From the NCBI GenBank assembly GCA_028671895.1, contig JAPMAC010000197.1, forward strand, positions 4,407,001 through 4,471,000: a DNA stretch of 64,000 nt, read 5' to 3'. This DNA is from Oenanthe sinensis (taxonomy: Eukaryota > Streptophyta > Magnoliopsida > Apiales > Apiaceae). The position numbers and the translations under genes are program-made. Below are positions 22,878-34,259 of the stretch, piece after piece. Position 1 is the first letter of the stretch, and each line of letters opens with the position of its first letter. Below the pieces are notes generated by a model that saw nothing but the letters and a program-made list of their open reading frames with translations, ran no database searches and had not been told where the DNA came from.

Positions 22878-23798
22878 GGCTAACGATCTCCTGAAATTTT
22901 CGTCAGAAGTCCCTTGCTGCAAGGCTATCATAGCTACTTTCTGGTCTAAATCAGGGACCTTCAAGGCTTCCTTTGTGAATCTGTTCATATAATCCCTCAA
23001 GGACTCATTCTTTCCCTGATGCATGTTCATTAGTGAAGCTGAGCTCTTCTCATGAGTCTTACTGCTGATGAATTGTCCAATGAAGGCCCTACTCAGATCC
23101 TTGAATGACCCAACAGAGTTTGGTGGTAGACGACTGAACCACCGCTGAGCCATACCACTCAGGGTTTGGGGAAACGCCCTACACATGATGGCGTCGTTTA
23201 CGGGCTGCAGCAACAGTGCATTAGAGAATGTGAGAACGTGATTTGAGGGATCTCCCGTTCCATCATATGCCTTAATTGTAGGCATCTTAAACGTCCTTGA
23301 TATCTTCTCATTCATGATACTTTCAGTGAAAGGGGGAGTATGAACATTTGGATCTCCAAGTGGTAACAGGTCTTGGGGGTCAGCCCTAACATGACTTGCC
23401 CTTCTTTGCCTCCTAGTTGGGGGCTCGTCCAAATCTATCACAGGTGCGTTTCTTATCGACCCTCCAGCACCTTCAATTTTGGGACGTTGTCGTCTTGATA
23501 ACGCTCTCTCCAGGTCCTTCCTCAGTCGCTGGGCTTCAACTTCATGAGCGCGTATCATGTCTTGAAGGCTCAAGGAGTTATTATCTTGAGGCCCTCGGGA
23601 TTGGGTACTCCTCCCTTCAAGGGGCTCCTTACAGGGTCGCCTCCTCATTGGGTTTATATCCTCATCGTCAGTAGAGTAAGGTCCAGAGAAGTCCCGACTT
23701 CTTTGTTGTGAGACATAGTGCGGCAACAACCCTTGCTCATATGGAGGCAAGTAGTTTCTCGGGAGCCCATAACGAGGGTCGGGTGTAATGGTAGATGA
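22878..23798 (-). pseudogene. gag: Tat-like gag, central part
   Basis: An open minus-strand frame of about 300 codons lies between the two Copia insertions. It reads RNAPVIDLDEPPTRRQRRA, then a capsid domain (MPTIKAYDGTGDPSNHVL, then MCRAFPQTLSGMAQRWFSRL, FIGQFISSKTHEKSSASLM, SLRDYMNRFTKEALKV). This is a Retrotrans_gag domain of the Tat/Athila type. No stop is present here. The last residues before the Copia edge, SLAK, join to RPPES at 14279. Gag packages element RNA into cytoplasmic particles. Confidence 0.92.
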
Positions 23799-25316
23799 TG
23801 TTAGTGTTGGTGTCCTAGAGACAATACTTTATGATAAAAAATTAAAGATTATGTTAACTTGATTATTTAATTAATATTTATATGTCTTTATTTACTGCGT
23901 TATAAATTGAAAGCATAATAAATGTCCTTGGAATATTAATGTGAATTATATATCTTTAAGTATGTGACTTAAAAATGAGATTATATGAACATTATTATAT
24001 TCCTAAAAGTCCCTAGTCGAGTATTATTATTTAAGGACAATAATAATGCAATAAGACTAGCATGTTTGTTGACTGATAACCACATCTCATTGGTCATAGG
24101 TATGGTGATACTAAAGTCAAGAACATAAGTGCCTGTCTCAATGCATGGCAATGGATAGACCCGCTGTGAGAATCTACATGTTAATAAGTGTCATAAGAAA
24201 TTATCACTGTGATAATGATGTAATGATCCTTTGACTTGAAATCATTATATTTTGTACGAGAATTAATATACTTTGATTACACTCAAAGTTACCTTTAACC
24301 GGGTAATGATAAAGGTGGACATTGGGTATCTATGAATCGTATGAGAAATATGAATGATAGATATAGGATTTAACCCTCCTATTTTAGGAGTGATATTATT
24401 GGCCTCTTGATTGAGTGAGACTATAAAATGCATGGCCATGCTCAAATATTGATTTGATTAATAGTCTACTCATTGATCAAGGAAACCCGGATTAAACGTT
24501 GAAAAGGATGACACAATACATGCCTCGAGTTTGATCTATAATATAAGGTTAAAGAGATTATATTACATTGTACATTATTCACGAAAGGTTTAATTGAATC
24601 ACCAATTATTATTATTACTTAGGTAGCAATGATGTATTACTAGATGCCGCTCATTGTTTATAATTTTATTATTAGAAAATAAAATCATTGCCAACATAAT
24701 AATAACCTAAAGGGACACACACAAAGAACGTTTAAACGGAGTGTTATTTTAATTATGAATTTAAATACTATTATTATTATTAATTTGAATTTATTTAATT
24801 AATTAATTAAGTGAGACTTGATTAATTATATACATATTAGAATTCGAATTTAATAATAATATAAATCCGAAATCTGAATGGATTTTAAGAAGTCCAATCA
24901 AAATAGGGTTTTGGCCCAAGTCTCTCTCTCCCCTATATATACATAAAGATGTATAGTTTAGGGTTAATAGTTAATATAATTCATTTTTAATAAAACCCTA
25001 GCAGCTCTACGTTTCTGAGAGGCTAGAGAAAGAGAGAGACAAAGAGGCAGAAAACAGGCTAGTACCTAACTCCGGTGATCGTTAGACGATACGACGTTCG
25101 TGTGGATACTGATAGAGAGCGGATTTCTGCGAAGGGCTGCTGTGATTCATCGCTTCTGGACCTCTATAATCATCATAAGGAAAGCTTTAATAAGGTATAC
25201 ATCCGATTCTCCATAATCATCCGTCAATTATACACGGATCCTGCGGTTGAGATTCGTTATTTTTTATTATTTAGCATAATTCCGCTGCGTATATGTGCAC
25301 GAATCCCAACAGATGA
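23794..25316 (+). mobile_element. Solo LTR of the copia-2 family with TSD GATGA
   Basis: The LTR occupies 23799-25311, from TGTTAGTGTTGG to AATCCCAACA, flanked by GATGA at 23794-23798 and 25312-25316. It is homologous over its length to the copia-2 LTRs but more diverged from them than they are from each other. A TATA box lies at 24933. The intact target duplication around one LTR shows loss of the internal region by LTR-LTR recombination. Confidence 0.94.
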
Positions 25317-25592
25317 GACATGCAAAGTAAGGGGAGCAATAAAAGTTATACGAAGGGGAAGAATTACCTAGAGTGGAGGAACCGAAGCATGGATGGATAC
25401 GTCAGGGTTGGAAGGATGAACAATGACGCTTAAGGGTCCGGCACGCCGAGTAGTTGCTTCAGGGTCCTCAACGGAAGTGGTAGGAACAGTAGTTCCTTGC
25501 TCATGCGTCACATCGGGGGAATCATTGGTGTCAACAGCGGTGTCAGGGGTCTCTCCTTCGAGGGTGCTCGCGGTTCTACGTGTTCTTGCCAT
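25317..25592 (-). pseudogene. gag: Tat-like gag, N-terminal part
   Basis: It starts at ATG 25592 (MARTRRTASTLEGETPDTAV), 15 bp downstream of the primer-binding site. It is Thr/Ser/Pro-rich and probably disordered. A stop is met at 25368-25370, but another frame continues readably toward the solo LTR edge, so a one-base frameshift near 25370 is likely. The central gag part resumes after the solo LTR. Confidence 0.75.
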
Positions 25593-25606
25593 GGTTGTTA
25601 TTCGAG

Positions 25607-25624
25607 GTCCCACGGACGGCGCCA
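25607..25624 (-). promoter_or_regulatory. Primer-binding site of the Tat-like element
   Basis: On the minus strand the sequence is TGGCGCCGTCCGTGGGAC, two bases from the LTR edge at 25627. TGGCGCC-type sites are common in Tat/Athila elements, unlike the initiator-Met type of the other elements here. The exact tRNA is not assigned. Confidence 0.85.
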
Positions 25625-25647
25625 AATGTTACGGATTAAAAACGAGG

Positions 25648-27728
25648 TGTCACTACACCATAAATGACCTATCGCAACGCCATCCTAGTGAATGTTGCTA
25701 GAATATGTTACCTTAGTTATACCACTTCTACCCTACCGCAACATTTTGTTTTTTATGTTAGCTTAGCCACAAAATTGGTGTTGCCTTAGCTAGAAAGTGT
25801 TCAAGGTTGCAACATATATGCAGAAATGTTAGCTTAGGCTATTAAAAGATGAATATATTATTTTTTACATAAAATTAAAGGTAAAAGTAATTACTTGTAT
25901 TAAATAATCAAGTTTTTTTTAATAATTTTATCTTTTAATTCTAGATGTATTTAAATTATGAAAATATAATTATTAAAAAATTTGAAAAAATAACAATTTA
26001 GAATATGAGTGGAATATTATTTATAAATATTAACTAAAATATTTTTTATTAAAAATAAATAAATTATAAATTTTAATTAAAAAAAATGAGACGGTAGCAT
26101 AGCTAGCACAAGTGAAAGTTAATGAGCGGCAATTGATTTTTACTAACCCGCCCAAATTTTTACTCACATTTTTACTAACCCGCCCAAATTATTCACAATA
26201 GGGCTCTCTCACTCACTCTCTCAGTCGTCTCTTTCCTCTCTCACTCACTCACATTAGAGCTCAATTGGTTACTAGATTTCAAATTAGGGCTCAAGTGGTA
26301 CATCTCTATCTCTTCCGTCTCTCTCTCAGTTCATCTCTCTCATCTCTCGCTCAATTGCTTACTAGATTTCCAATTAGGGCTCAACTGGTTGTTATATTTC
26401 AAATTGGTTTTGAGGGGTCGAGGCTTTGTATCTTTAAACCAGGACTTTGTTTCTTCAAATCAGGGCTTTGGTTCTTCATTTTTATTTCATTTACAGCTCC
26501 TTTTCACTTAAACTACATCTAATCAAACTCTATATTTGATTTCAGTTAGGGCTTCTCTTCAGTTGGGGGTTCTCTTTAGTTGGGGCTTCTTCAGGTATTT
26601 TTGATTTTCAGTAGATGCCTGTTGCTTTTTTTTTTGTTATTTTTGGCTTTTATTTTTGAATTAAATAGATTTATGCTTTTTTGTGGTTTTTATTTTTGAT
26701 GTTAAACGGTTTTAGTTTTTGTGGATTTATTTTTTTGTTGACTGAGTTTATGTCTGATGTGACTTTTTTTTAATGTTAAATGGTTTTGTAGATATATTTT
26801 TGTGTTAATGTTAAATGGTTTTTATTTATGATGTTAAACTCGGTCTATGTGAGTTTCGTACTCCTATGCATCAAAACTAATTAGTTTATGTGACGTTTGT
26901 TTTTGTGATACATTTGGCAAGTAAAACTAATCTTTCTGAAGCCTACACTTATCTATTTTTAGATGTTTAAACTAGCAAAAATTGCAGGGAGCATCAAGTT
27001 ATAGTAGATGTTCAAGCAAAGTCAAGAAAATATAAAAGGGCAAGAGAACATACAGAAGATTTTGGGAAGTATTATATATTAAAAGTAGATATATCAATGT
27101 TTTTATGGTAAAATGTTGCAGTAGCTTGGTTAAATATTGCAGTAGCTTGACAAAATGTTGTAAAATTTTATTGTTGCAGTAGCTTAGTGAAATGTTGCAG
27201 TAGCTTGGCAAAATGTTGTAAAATTTTATTCCAACAAACTGTTGCCATAGGGGAAAAAGTGTTGCCAATCTTACTGGGCCCACATTGCCATGTGTCAGCT
27301 ATAAACACTGCCACATGTCAGCTATAGTGGGTCCCATAGTGGGGCTTACATTACCACGTGTCAGCTACAAACAGTGCCACATATCAGCTATAGTGGGTCC
27401 CACAGTGCTAGATGTCACCTATAAACACTGCCACGTGTCAGCCATAGTGGGTCCCGCTATTTTTTTAAAAAAACAATTACTCTAAGGTAACATAAATTTT
27501 ATGTTGGTGTAGGACAATAAAATGTTGCCTTACATAGTCTTTCCTAACATATTTTTTTATGTTGCCTTAGGCAGAGTGAATGTTCCCTTAGATACCCTAA
27601 GGCAACATCGAAAAAACTATCATATAAAAGATGTTGCCTTAGCCCTTTTAGTGGCCTACAGCGACATATTGACCCCCTACTGCAACATAAATTTTATGTT
27701 GTAGTAGGCTGTTTATGGTGTAGTGTGT
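25648..27728. mobile_element. Non-autonomous CACTA element with TSD TGT
   Basis: The element occupies 25651-27725. It begins CACTACACCATAAATGACCT and ends with the inverted TTTATGGTGTAGTG; a 3 bp duplication TGT flanks it (25648-25650, 27726-27728). These are the hallmarks of the CACTA superfamily. No transposase frame is present. Subterminal parts repeat ATGTTGCCTTAGC-like motifs in both orientations. The interior (26190-26620) is CT-rich with repeats of AGGGCTCAA and resembles a gene 5' region, followed by T-rich intron-like DNA. Confidence 0.93.
27280..27457. repeat. 63 bp tandem repeat in the CACTA element
   Basis: Three units of about 63 bp, each with CCACRTGTCAGCTA-type segments followed by ATAGTGGGTCCC. 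Several copies contain CCACGTGTC, a G-box/ABRE-like ACGT core, though ACGT is changed to ATGT or ACAT in others. Confidence 0.75.
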
Positions 27729-28302
27729 ATGTAATGTGCAATAATACTAAGGTGTGAGAGAGTTTCGTGCTTCTATGGCTGCACTAACGTTTCGTGACTT
27801 TCTCAGGTCCTTGTTAACTGCCTACGTATCTCAGTGGGTGTGAGAATCAAACTAAAAAACGTAGTTCTAATTTTGAGGGGTTAGGCCCTTTATATAGGCT
27901 TGGAATTAGATTAGAAGTAGGAGACTTGGTAGCCAAGTCTCCTAGTGACAAGGATGTCTAAACCTCTTAGGAATGAGAGTCCTCGTGGGACTCTTCCCAA
28001 ATTTGGGTTTCTAGATCCTTCTAGCATTAGGGCCTTCAACAAGCTTCTCGGGCATTTACTGAGCCTTTATTAATTAATTACAAAATTAATTAATAATAGA
28101 GACTTACTGGGCCTACGGCTTCAACAGATCTTGTGGGCTGAATTTACAAATCTAGTTGATCCTTGTATTACAAATCCAGTTGATCCTAGGATTTAGTTTC
28201 CTAGTTCGTTTCAAGGGCCCAAGCCTTTGGACCATACCAGGTCTAATTAATGAAATAATAAATGCTATATTTATTATTTCTTCAGGGCTATTTTTACCCA
28301 CA

Positions 28303-30708
28303 TCAAGTATTTGTTGTTAATTATAATATAAAATTAATATTCAAAAAGTAGAATATATAAAACTATTAATTTATCATAAATATATTTTTTGAACCCTCTA
28401 ATAAATACTCTCCTCTATATGACGATAATCTTTTTTAATTACTCAAATGTAATAAAAATATATAAAAAATAGAGCAGGATTGGATAGCGCAAGTGGTAAT
28501 GAGTTTATCCTTTGTCGTTCGCGAGATTATTATTCGACTATGACTCACCCCGAAATTATTTAGAACAAATACTCATTTGTCAGATTATAAGTCAAATTAG
28601 TCAATATATATGTGTGTGTGTGTAAGAAATCTTGCAAATTTTCGTGTAATAATTTCAAAGAAAAATAGATTTTTGGGATTCTGTTTTTCTTTTTGGGAAA
28701 AGCATGGATTCTGTTTTCATACATGAAATGGATTTAATTATGTCAAATCACTAAACAAATAATTATTAAAATAAATTTAAATTATATTTACGAGGTGTAA
28801 TGAATAGCTAATTATGATGTTAATAAATTTTATTTAATAAAAATTTGAGAATAAATAAAATATAAAATACGGAAAAATATTAAAAAAATACCCTGAGAAC
28901 TTCCTAGTTAATTTCGCCGTGTGTGTAAAACTTATTTATACGCTAAAATTTCATATAGTATATTTTATTATTATTATTATATCTTATATATAATTGAAAT
29001 AAGGGAGAAAATATGTTATCATCCTCAGATGTAAAGATGTAAATATGTAAATTCTTAAATATTAAAAGTTATTCAATTAATTGATTCAGGTTCGATTCCC
29101 CCTGTGTACAAAAAATAACTTAATAATATTTGTAAATTTATTTGTTAATAAAATAATTAAGGTATGATTATCAACCAATATCAATAATTAACTTAATACT
29201 ATTTTAGAATAAAATATATTAAAATTCAATAAATAGAAATTTTTCAAAAGTTTAAAATTTTAATAATAAAAATTATAATTAGAAAGAAAATTCATGCATC
29301 GTATGAGGTATAAGCTAGTATAATATAATACAATATATATCGAATAATATTAATTATTAAAATACAAATAATACTTAGATATCAAATGTAAAGAAATATT
29401 AAATATAAATTAATTAGGCTTTAATTTTTTAATCGAAACTTTAATTTTGTTATTTATAACTTTTACTAGTAAATCGTTCTTTTACCTTTTTTACATGTTA
29501 TTAACTTATTACCATAATCCGAGTGGGTTATATAATTCTGATTCTGCATTATTATTTTAGATTTTAAAAATGTAAGGTATTGAATTTAAATTTAAAAATA
29601 TATATTTAAATCTACGGGATATTCAATGAGGATTTTATATACATTAATATTTTAAAATTTAGGAGTATTCGATATAGTATACTAATAATTTAATAAAATT
29701 TAGGAGCATTTAAAAACTTATTAACATTGATGGATTTGACAATTTGTTTAAGAAATTTTTTCAAAAAGAAAAGGGGAAAAAGAGAAAGAAATGTTTTACT
29801 CAATTTAAGTTCAAACTGTGTGTGGACGAATTGAGGAATGCTGGGACCCAAATATTGTACCAATTTTTTTTCCCAATTGACGTAGCATGTTATATGACTT
29901 GTTTTAATTGGTGATCATATATGTATATACGCGGTGTCTCATAAGGTTACCAATTATACACAGTGACATTTTTGGGTCCCTAGAATTTTTGGGACGAATT
30001 ATACACAGAATCTAACAAATTTCCATAAATTCAGTATGAAATCTTAGATTATATACAATTAATAATACTTTATAATATATATTGGATACATCCCTGACAC
30101 TTTGTCTTGTTACTTCTCTTGTCACAATTTATAAAATCTCAATAGTGGATTGACTGTAATTATAAATTGATAAATATGTATAATTTAATATAAAATACGA
30201 AATTTTGATACAAAATTTGAGGAGATAAATTGTTAGGGAGCCCATTAACAAAAAATTAATATGGTTTGTAATTGTTATATAGATTACCCTCGTCCAATTT
30301 TTCTTGTTCCCGAACTGAATTTCAAATTTTAATAAACCATATTAATTAATCTTATAATTATTAAATATTTATATTACTTTTTTAAAATATGAATTAAATC
30401 GATATTAAGTTTATCATATTAACATTTGAGATACCCTAAGATTATAATAAAAATGTTAATTCTCCTTAGATCTCAAATAATGAGTAATAAAGACGTAATT
30501 AAACTAGAAGTAGATTGAATAACTTAATTACCGTCCCTTTCAAAAATTTTACTGGCATTTAGAAAGATTTCTTTACCTCTTAAAAACTATTATGTTTTTT
30601 AAAACAATTTTTAAGTTCCGAAAGTAAAGAGTAATGGATAAAAAAATATCACAAGAAAGTTTTTATCATATTTAGGACTACTTATATATTGTTAACTAAA
30701 TATATAAG
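28303..30708. other. AT-rich intergenic DNA without recognised genes
   Basis: About 2.4 kb of strongly AT-rich sequence with short homopolymer and TA-rich runs. Apart from the SINE-like segment at 28472-28624 I recognise no gene, LTR or terminal inverted repeat. It may be old decayed repeats. Confidence 0.6.
28472..28624 (+). mobile_element. Candidate tRNA-derived SINE
   Basis: TAGCGCAAGTGG at 28485-28496 fits the RNA polymerase III A-box consensus exactly. A B-box-like TATTCGACTAT follows about 35 bp later (28531). The segment ends in a (TG)n run. Size and layout fit a short plant SINE, but the B box is imperfect and no target duplication was identified. Confidence 0.4.
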
Positions 30709-31518
30709 TGTTGCCCATATATAATCTATTGCAGAAGAGGAGTTGAATACAATAATATAATTAACATAAGTATGAATGAACTGTAGATTTTATTAATGAC
30801 TTTATAAAATCTATTACAATACAAAGTCTCTCAAAAAATAAAGTGTTCTTAAGAGCTCGTAGATTATATAAAAGATACAACGTGAATTACACAATGAATG
30901 TAAACCTATTATGTGTTTATATTGACATAGTTTCTCTATCAATGATTACAATTTATAAAAAAAAACTTTCTTCCATTATCTTCTGTTAATAGCTATAACT
31001 ATTGATTTATTACAACCGACATATCAATCCTAAAGTGCAAGTCAATATTCTCCTGATTTATAGGGATTAGCAAATCAAACTTTGATCAACATATATTTGA
31101 TTAGAGTTTATGAGAACAAAGTTTGAGATGTCTATTCCTACAAATCGGGAGATGATGAATATAAATATGGAGATAATGATATCAGTTGCAGAAACTTAGA
31201 GATTGTCATTATCACCTGGTTATAGATAAGAAAGTTTTCCTGATTGCTGGTGACTGATTTATAATATGTTTTATATGATTGTAACTATGTCTATATAAAT
31301 ACATATTAGGTTTACTTTCAAAGTCTTTGAATAGTTATATCTTTCTCATAACCTAACAGTTCTTAAGAAATTTATTTTTCTTGAGAGTTTTAGTATTGTA
31401 TTAGATTTTATATATATTTAAAAAATATGTAAGTTCTTCATATTTGTGTTTGATTATTCAATTAATTTGCACAATTGTATTCAAACCCCCTTATATAATT
31501 ATTATTTATTGGGCAACA
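30709..31518. repeat. 810 bp imperfect inverted repeat made of two Copia LTR ends
   Basis: The left edge TGTTGCCCA and right edge TGGGCAACA are inverted copies, and the similarity continues inward. Left AAAATCTATTACAATAC (near 30807) mirrors right GTATTGTATTAGATTTTA (near 31392). Left CTCCTGATTTATAGGGATTAG (31050) mirrors right CTATTCCTACAAATCGGGAG (31133), so pairing reaches close to the centre near 31105. Both outer ends carry the GAATACAAT signature seen at Copia LTR 3' ends. No clean target duplication was found. Confidence 0.7.
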
Positions 31519-31547
31519 CTATGTACATTTTTTAATACATTCAAAAC

Positions 31548-31655
31548 TGTTAGTTAGAGATTCCCTTAAGACACTATGAATTTGTAGAAGGAGGGTTGAA
31601 TACATATTCTAAAATTTAGTTTTTCTTGCAATATGAACTTTAAGAAACTGAAAAA
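31548..31655 (-). repeat. Fragment of a minus-strand Copia LTR 3' end
   Basis: TGTTAGTTAGAG followed by GTAGAAGGAGGGTTGAATAC resembles the inverse of the LTR ends at 36026 and 40983. It is cut at 31655 by the next LTR. Confidence 0.5.
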
Positions 31656-33030
31656 TGTAAAGCATAATGTAACGTAACATGTAACCGAGGTAACTAACTC
31701 AACACAAGAAGATAGATAACTAATATAACATGAAGCACAGGAATCGACTGGGAATCAGTTATAACTTGAAGATATAATATCCTAAATATCAGAAGAAGCT
31801 TTGAAGACATTGAAGACAACTGAAAAAAGTTCATTAACATGTTCAAGTCTCAGTAAAGAATAAAGTTTAAGTGGTTTAAGAGTTCTAATGGTTTCAAGGG
31901 CTATTACAAAGAACATAGATGATTCCAATGAGTTATAGAAACATCTGTTTATCAACAAGGAATAGAATCAATTGTATAGTCAAGAAGATATGATGATCAA
32001 GATCGTGTTAGTCGTTTATGAACCAGACCGACCAGTTGCACTAAACATCAGCACAAATGAAATTGAGAACTACATTTGTGAATCAGAAGAATTGGCTAGG
32101 GATGTCAACCTAAGAAAGAATCAAGTTTGTGAAGCAAAGTAAATTCAGTAAATTTGGTTTAAGGCAGTAGACAATTTTGAAGGGCTTGAAAAATTGTCTA
32201 AGTGCAAAATTGTCTACACTTAAGGCACTAAAAAAGTTACACACACTTAAGGCATTTGGAAGCATTATTTGAATTAAATATTTACCGATGGTTAAAGCAC
32301 TTCGAAGACTTATTTGATTCAAATAAGTTCTCGATGGTTATGATTTAAGTGAAAGAAAAGTGGTCGATGGTTAAAACATTTATAAAGAAGAAACATTGCC
32401 TACACTTATCCCACTAAGTGTTCTCCGGTTGTTATGGAAGAGAATGCCCATAGTTAACCCACTACAAGGACATGTCCGATTGTTATTTCCTATACTTATC
32501 CCACTAACTTCCATCCAATGGTTATAGCTTAAATAAAATGAATTAATTCAATTCATTTTACTTGTGTGCCGATTGTTATTCCAAGACACATCGATGGCTA
32601 ATTTAATGTGTTCTGATGGTTGTTAAATTAGAATGTGAAGCGGCCTATTTACTTGGTCCTGAGTGAGCCACGTATCAAGGGTTGGTAGAAAGACTACACA
32701 AAAGCAACAAAGTCTCATCTTTTTCATTCATTCATACAGTTCAAGACGAAGAGAAAATATTCAAAGCATTCAAGAGAGATACACACGAAGCCATTAATGT
32801 TAGTTAAGCTGTTGTATTGATTGCTCATTTAAGAACACTTGTAACAGTACTAGTGAATCATTGTAGCTAACCTCAGTTATTTTTAGTGTGGTATGAACAG
32901 ACTAGTTGCTCTCACTTGAGACAAAAACATGCATGTATATTTGTGCCACGTTAGTCTCAATTGTTTCCTAGATGTGCTTGACAGAAGTACAGTTGACAAT
33001 ATTGTTATACATAACAATATCCAATGACTC
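31656..33030 (+). repeat. Copia LTR-1 (5' part to near the end)
   Basis: It starts TGTAAAGCATAATGTAACG and matches LTR-3 (39682) in order: AACTCAAC, AGAAGAA-TTTGAAGAC, TTCAAGTCTCAGT-AAGAA, GTGTTAGTCGTTTATGAACC and the TGCACTAAACATCAGCACAAA region. The usual CCTAACA end is missing; it runs into the minus-strand copia-6 gag near 33040. It contains a motif array at 32285-32621. Confidence 0.7.
32285..32621 (+). repeat. U3 motif array CCGATGGTTA
   Basis: Nine copies of YCGATKGTTA or close variants start at 32285, 32331, 32364, 32424, 32476, 32515, 32569, 32591 and 32612. Spacing is about 20-60 bp. The motif differs from those of the neighbouring LTRs. Confidence 0.75.
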
Positions 33031-33044
33031 TATCAGTATGAACA

Positions 33045-33311
33045 TTAGACTGTTGTCAAGATATACACTTTTTCTTTCTCTATGTCAATGTATTGAATGG
33101 GGTCTTTGGGTATCCATGTTGCTGGTATCACATCTAAGCCACTAGTTATTTCAGGAACTAGTGTCACGTGCATGAAAGGTCCATTCTTCAATATCTCAGG
33201 ATATATAGAGTTTGCAGCCCTAATGAACATCAACATTTTTCTTTTCCAAAGATTGTAGTTTTCTCTATCAGATGGAGGAATCTTGATACTACTAAATTCT
33301 TTTGAAGTCAT
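33045..33311 (-). pseudogene. gag: Copia gag N-terminus (copia-6)
   Basis: It starts at ATG 33311 (MTSKEFSSIKIPPSDRENYN, then LWKRKMLMFIRAAN), a DUF4219-type Copia gag start. Readable for 88 codons, it ends with a stop at the junction with LTR-1. It is closely similar in style to the copia-5 gag at 37685, and both have the same PBS variant. Confidence 0.8.
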
Positions 33312-33347
33312 CTTGATCTTTGCACTGTTTGTATATCAACAGCATGT

Positions 33348-33359
33348 GCTCTGATATCA
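33348..33359 (-). promoter_or_regulatory. Primer-binding site of copia-6
   Basis: The plus strand reads gctctgatatca; the minus strand is TGATATCAGAGC, one base from the standard initiator-Met site. It lies two bases from the LTR edge at 33362. Copia-5 has the same variant at 37670. Confidence 0.8.
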
Positions 33360-33361
33360 CT

Positions 33362-34259
33362 TGTTAGGAATGAGTTATATGAAAAACTTATGCAGGGGGT
33401 GAATGTATAAGTTGAATTCTTTTTCAATTTGTCTTGTTGAAATTTGATAGTATGAATTTGAATGTGTGTTTAATAGAAATGAGGAATTAAAACTTAGAAA
33501 ACACATAAGTAAACTTTCAATCTAAATATTATTAGAATGAAATTACCACAAGTCTGAAATGAATTTTAGCTTCTTGTTCTTGAGAGAAAACAAGGAATGA
33601 ATCCGTTAATACAAATCAACACACACTAGACTATGAAGCTGTGCATTTGCTAAATATACAACATGTCTCATTTACACATGCTTCACAGACCTAGTTACTA
33701 TAACTAGAAATAGACAAAGATTACTTTACATTTTACATAATCCATTTCTAACTAAGTCTTTTGATTTGACAGTATTTAGCATCAGCATTGTATCTTCTAC
33801 CTTTTTGTCTTGTTCTCTCTACAAGCTTCCTTGTAGACTTGTCATTATCATTCATAGGTTTGACTGACCTTAATCATGACAACGCTTCTGCAATTTGCTT
33901 GTTGTTTCTGCATATCTCCTTAACTTTAGTTATTTGAAGTAGTCGAATACTCACATGATTTCTAACTCCTCGATAAGTCATGATGTAGACTTCTCGATTG
34001 GCCACTTCTGAGACTTCTCAATTAGCTACTCTTTGAGACTTCTCGATCAACTAATCTTTGAGACTTCTCGATCAGCTACTCTTTGAGACTTCTTGATCAT
34101 TCTGGTTTTAAGAATTCTCGATCAGACTATTCTTTTTAACTTCTCGACCACTTCATTTACTAACTTCTCGATATGATCTTTTTGAACTTCTCGAACAATT
34201 GAATAGATCACTTCTCTATATTGAGACTTCTCTATATACTTCACTTCTGTTGGTGAGAT
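33362..34259 (-). repeat. LTR of copia-6, outer end truncated
   Basis: It starts TGTTAGGAATGAG on the plus strand beside the primer-binding site. Its U3 part carries a motif array (33966-34200). No TG/CA outer edge is visible before LTR-2 begins at 34260. Confidence 0.7.
33966..34240 (-). repeat. U3 motif array ACTTCTCGAT
   Basis: About eleven copies of ACTTCTCGAT or near variants (minus strand ATCGAGAAGT). Clear copies start at 33989, 34038, 34063, 34139, 34163 and 34186; variants include 34013, 34088 and 34113. Spacing is about 23-50 bp. Confidence 0.78.

Larger units (their letters stand above)
13310..28302 (-). mobile_element. Tat-like Ty3/Gypsy, pol deleted, with three nested insertions
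   Basis: On the minus strand the order is 5' LTR (25627-28302), PBS, gag in three pieces, then directly the 3' LTR remnant (13310-13776). There is no protease, RT or integrase, so a deletion removed everything between gag and the 3' LTR. The insertions are a non-autonomous CACTA (25651-27725), a solo Copia LTR (23799-25311) and a Copia (14280-22872), each with its own target-site duplication. Without them the element would be about 3.4 kb. The left LTR lacks about 130 bp at its outer end, so the element's own target duplication cannot be tested. Confidence 0.88.
25627..28302 (-). repeat. 5' LTR of the Tat-like element, split by a CACTA element
   Basis: Plus-strand edges are TGTTACGGATTAAAAACGAG at 25627 and TTTTTACCCACA at 28302. 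Excluding the inserted 2,075 bp and one TGT copy, it is about 598 bp. The part from 27838 matches the left remnant 13310-13776. Confidence 0.88.
33045..34259 (-). mobile_element. Copia-6: gag start, PBS and LTR on the minus strand
   Basis: Minus-strand order is LTR (33362 to about 34259), primer-binding site (33348-33359) and gag start (33311 to 33045). The gag is cut near 33045 and the outer LTR end is cut by LTR-2, so only the 5' end of the element remains. Confidence 0.75.

Noticed and set aside
14744..24445. Small minus-strand frames at 14744-14938, 21744-21938 and 24263-24445
   Set aside because: The same LTR segment in three copies, antisense to the LTR, with no known domain.
29089..29099. 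Perfect B-box GGTTCGATTCC
   Set aside because: No A box at the right distance upstream; too little for a tRNA or SINE call.
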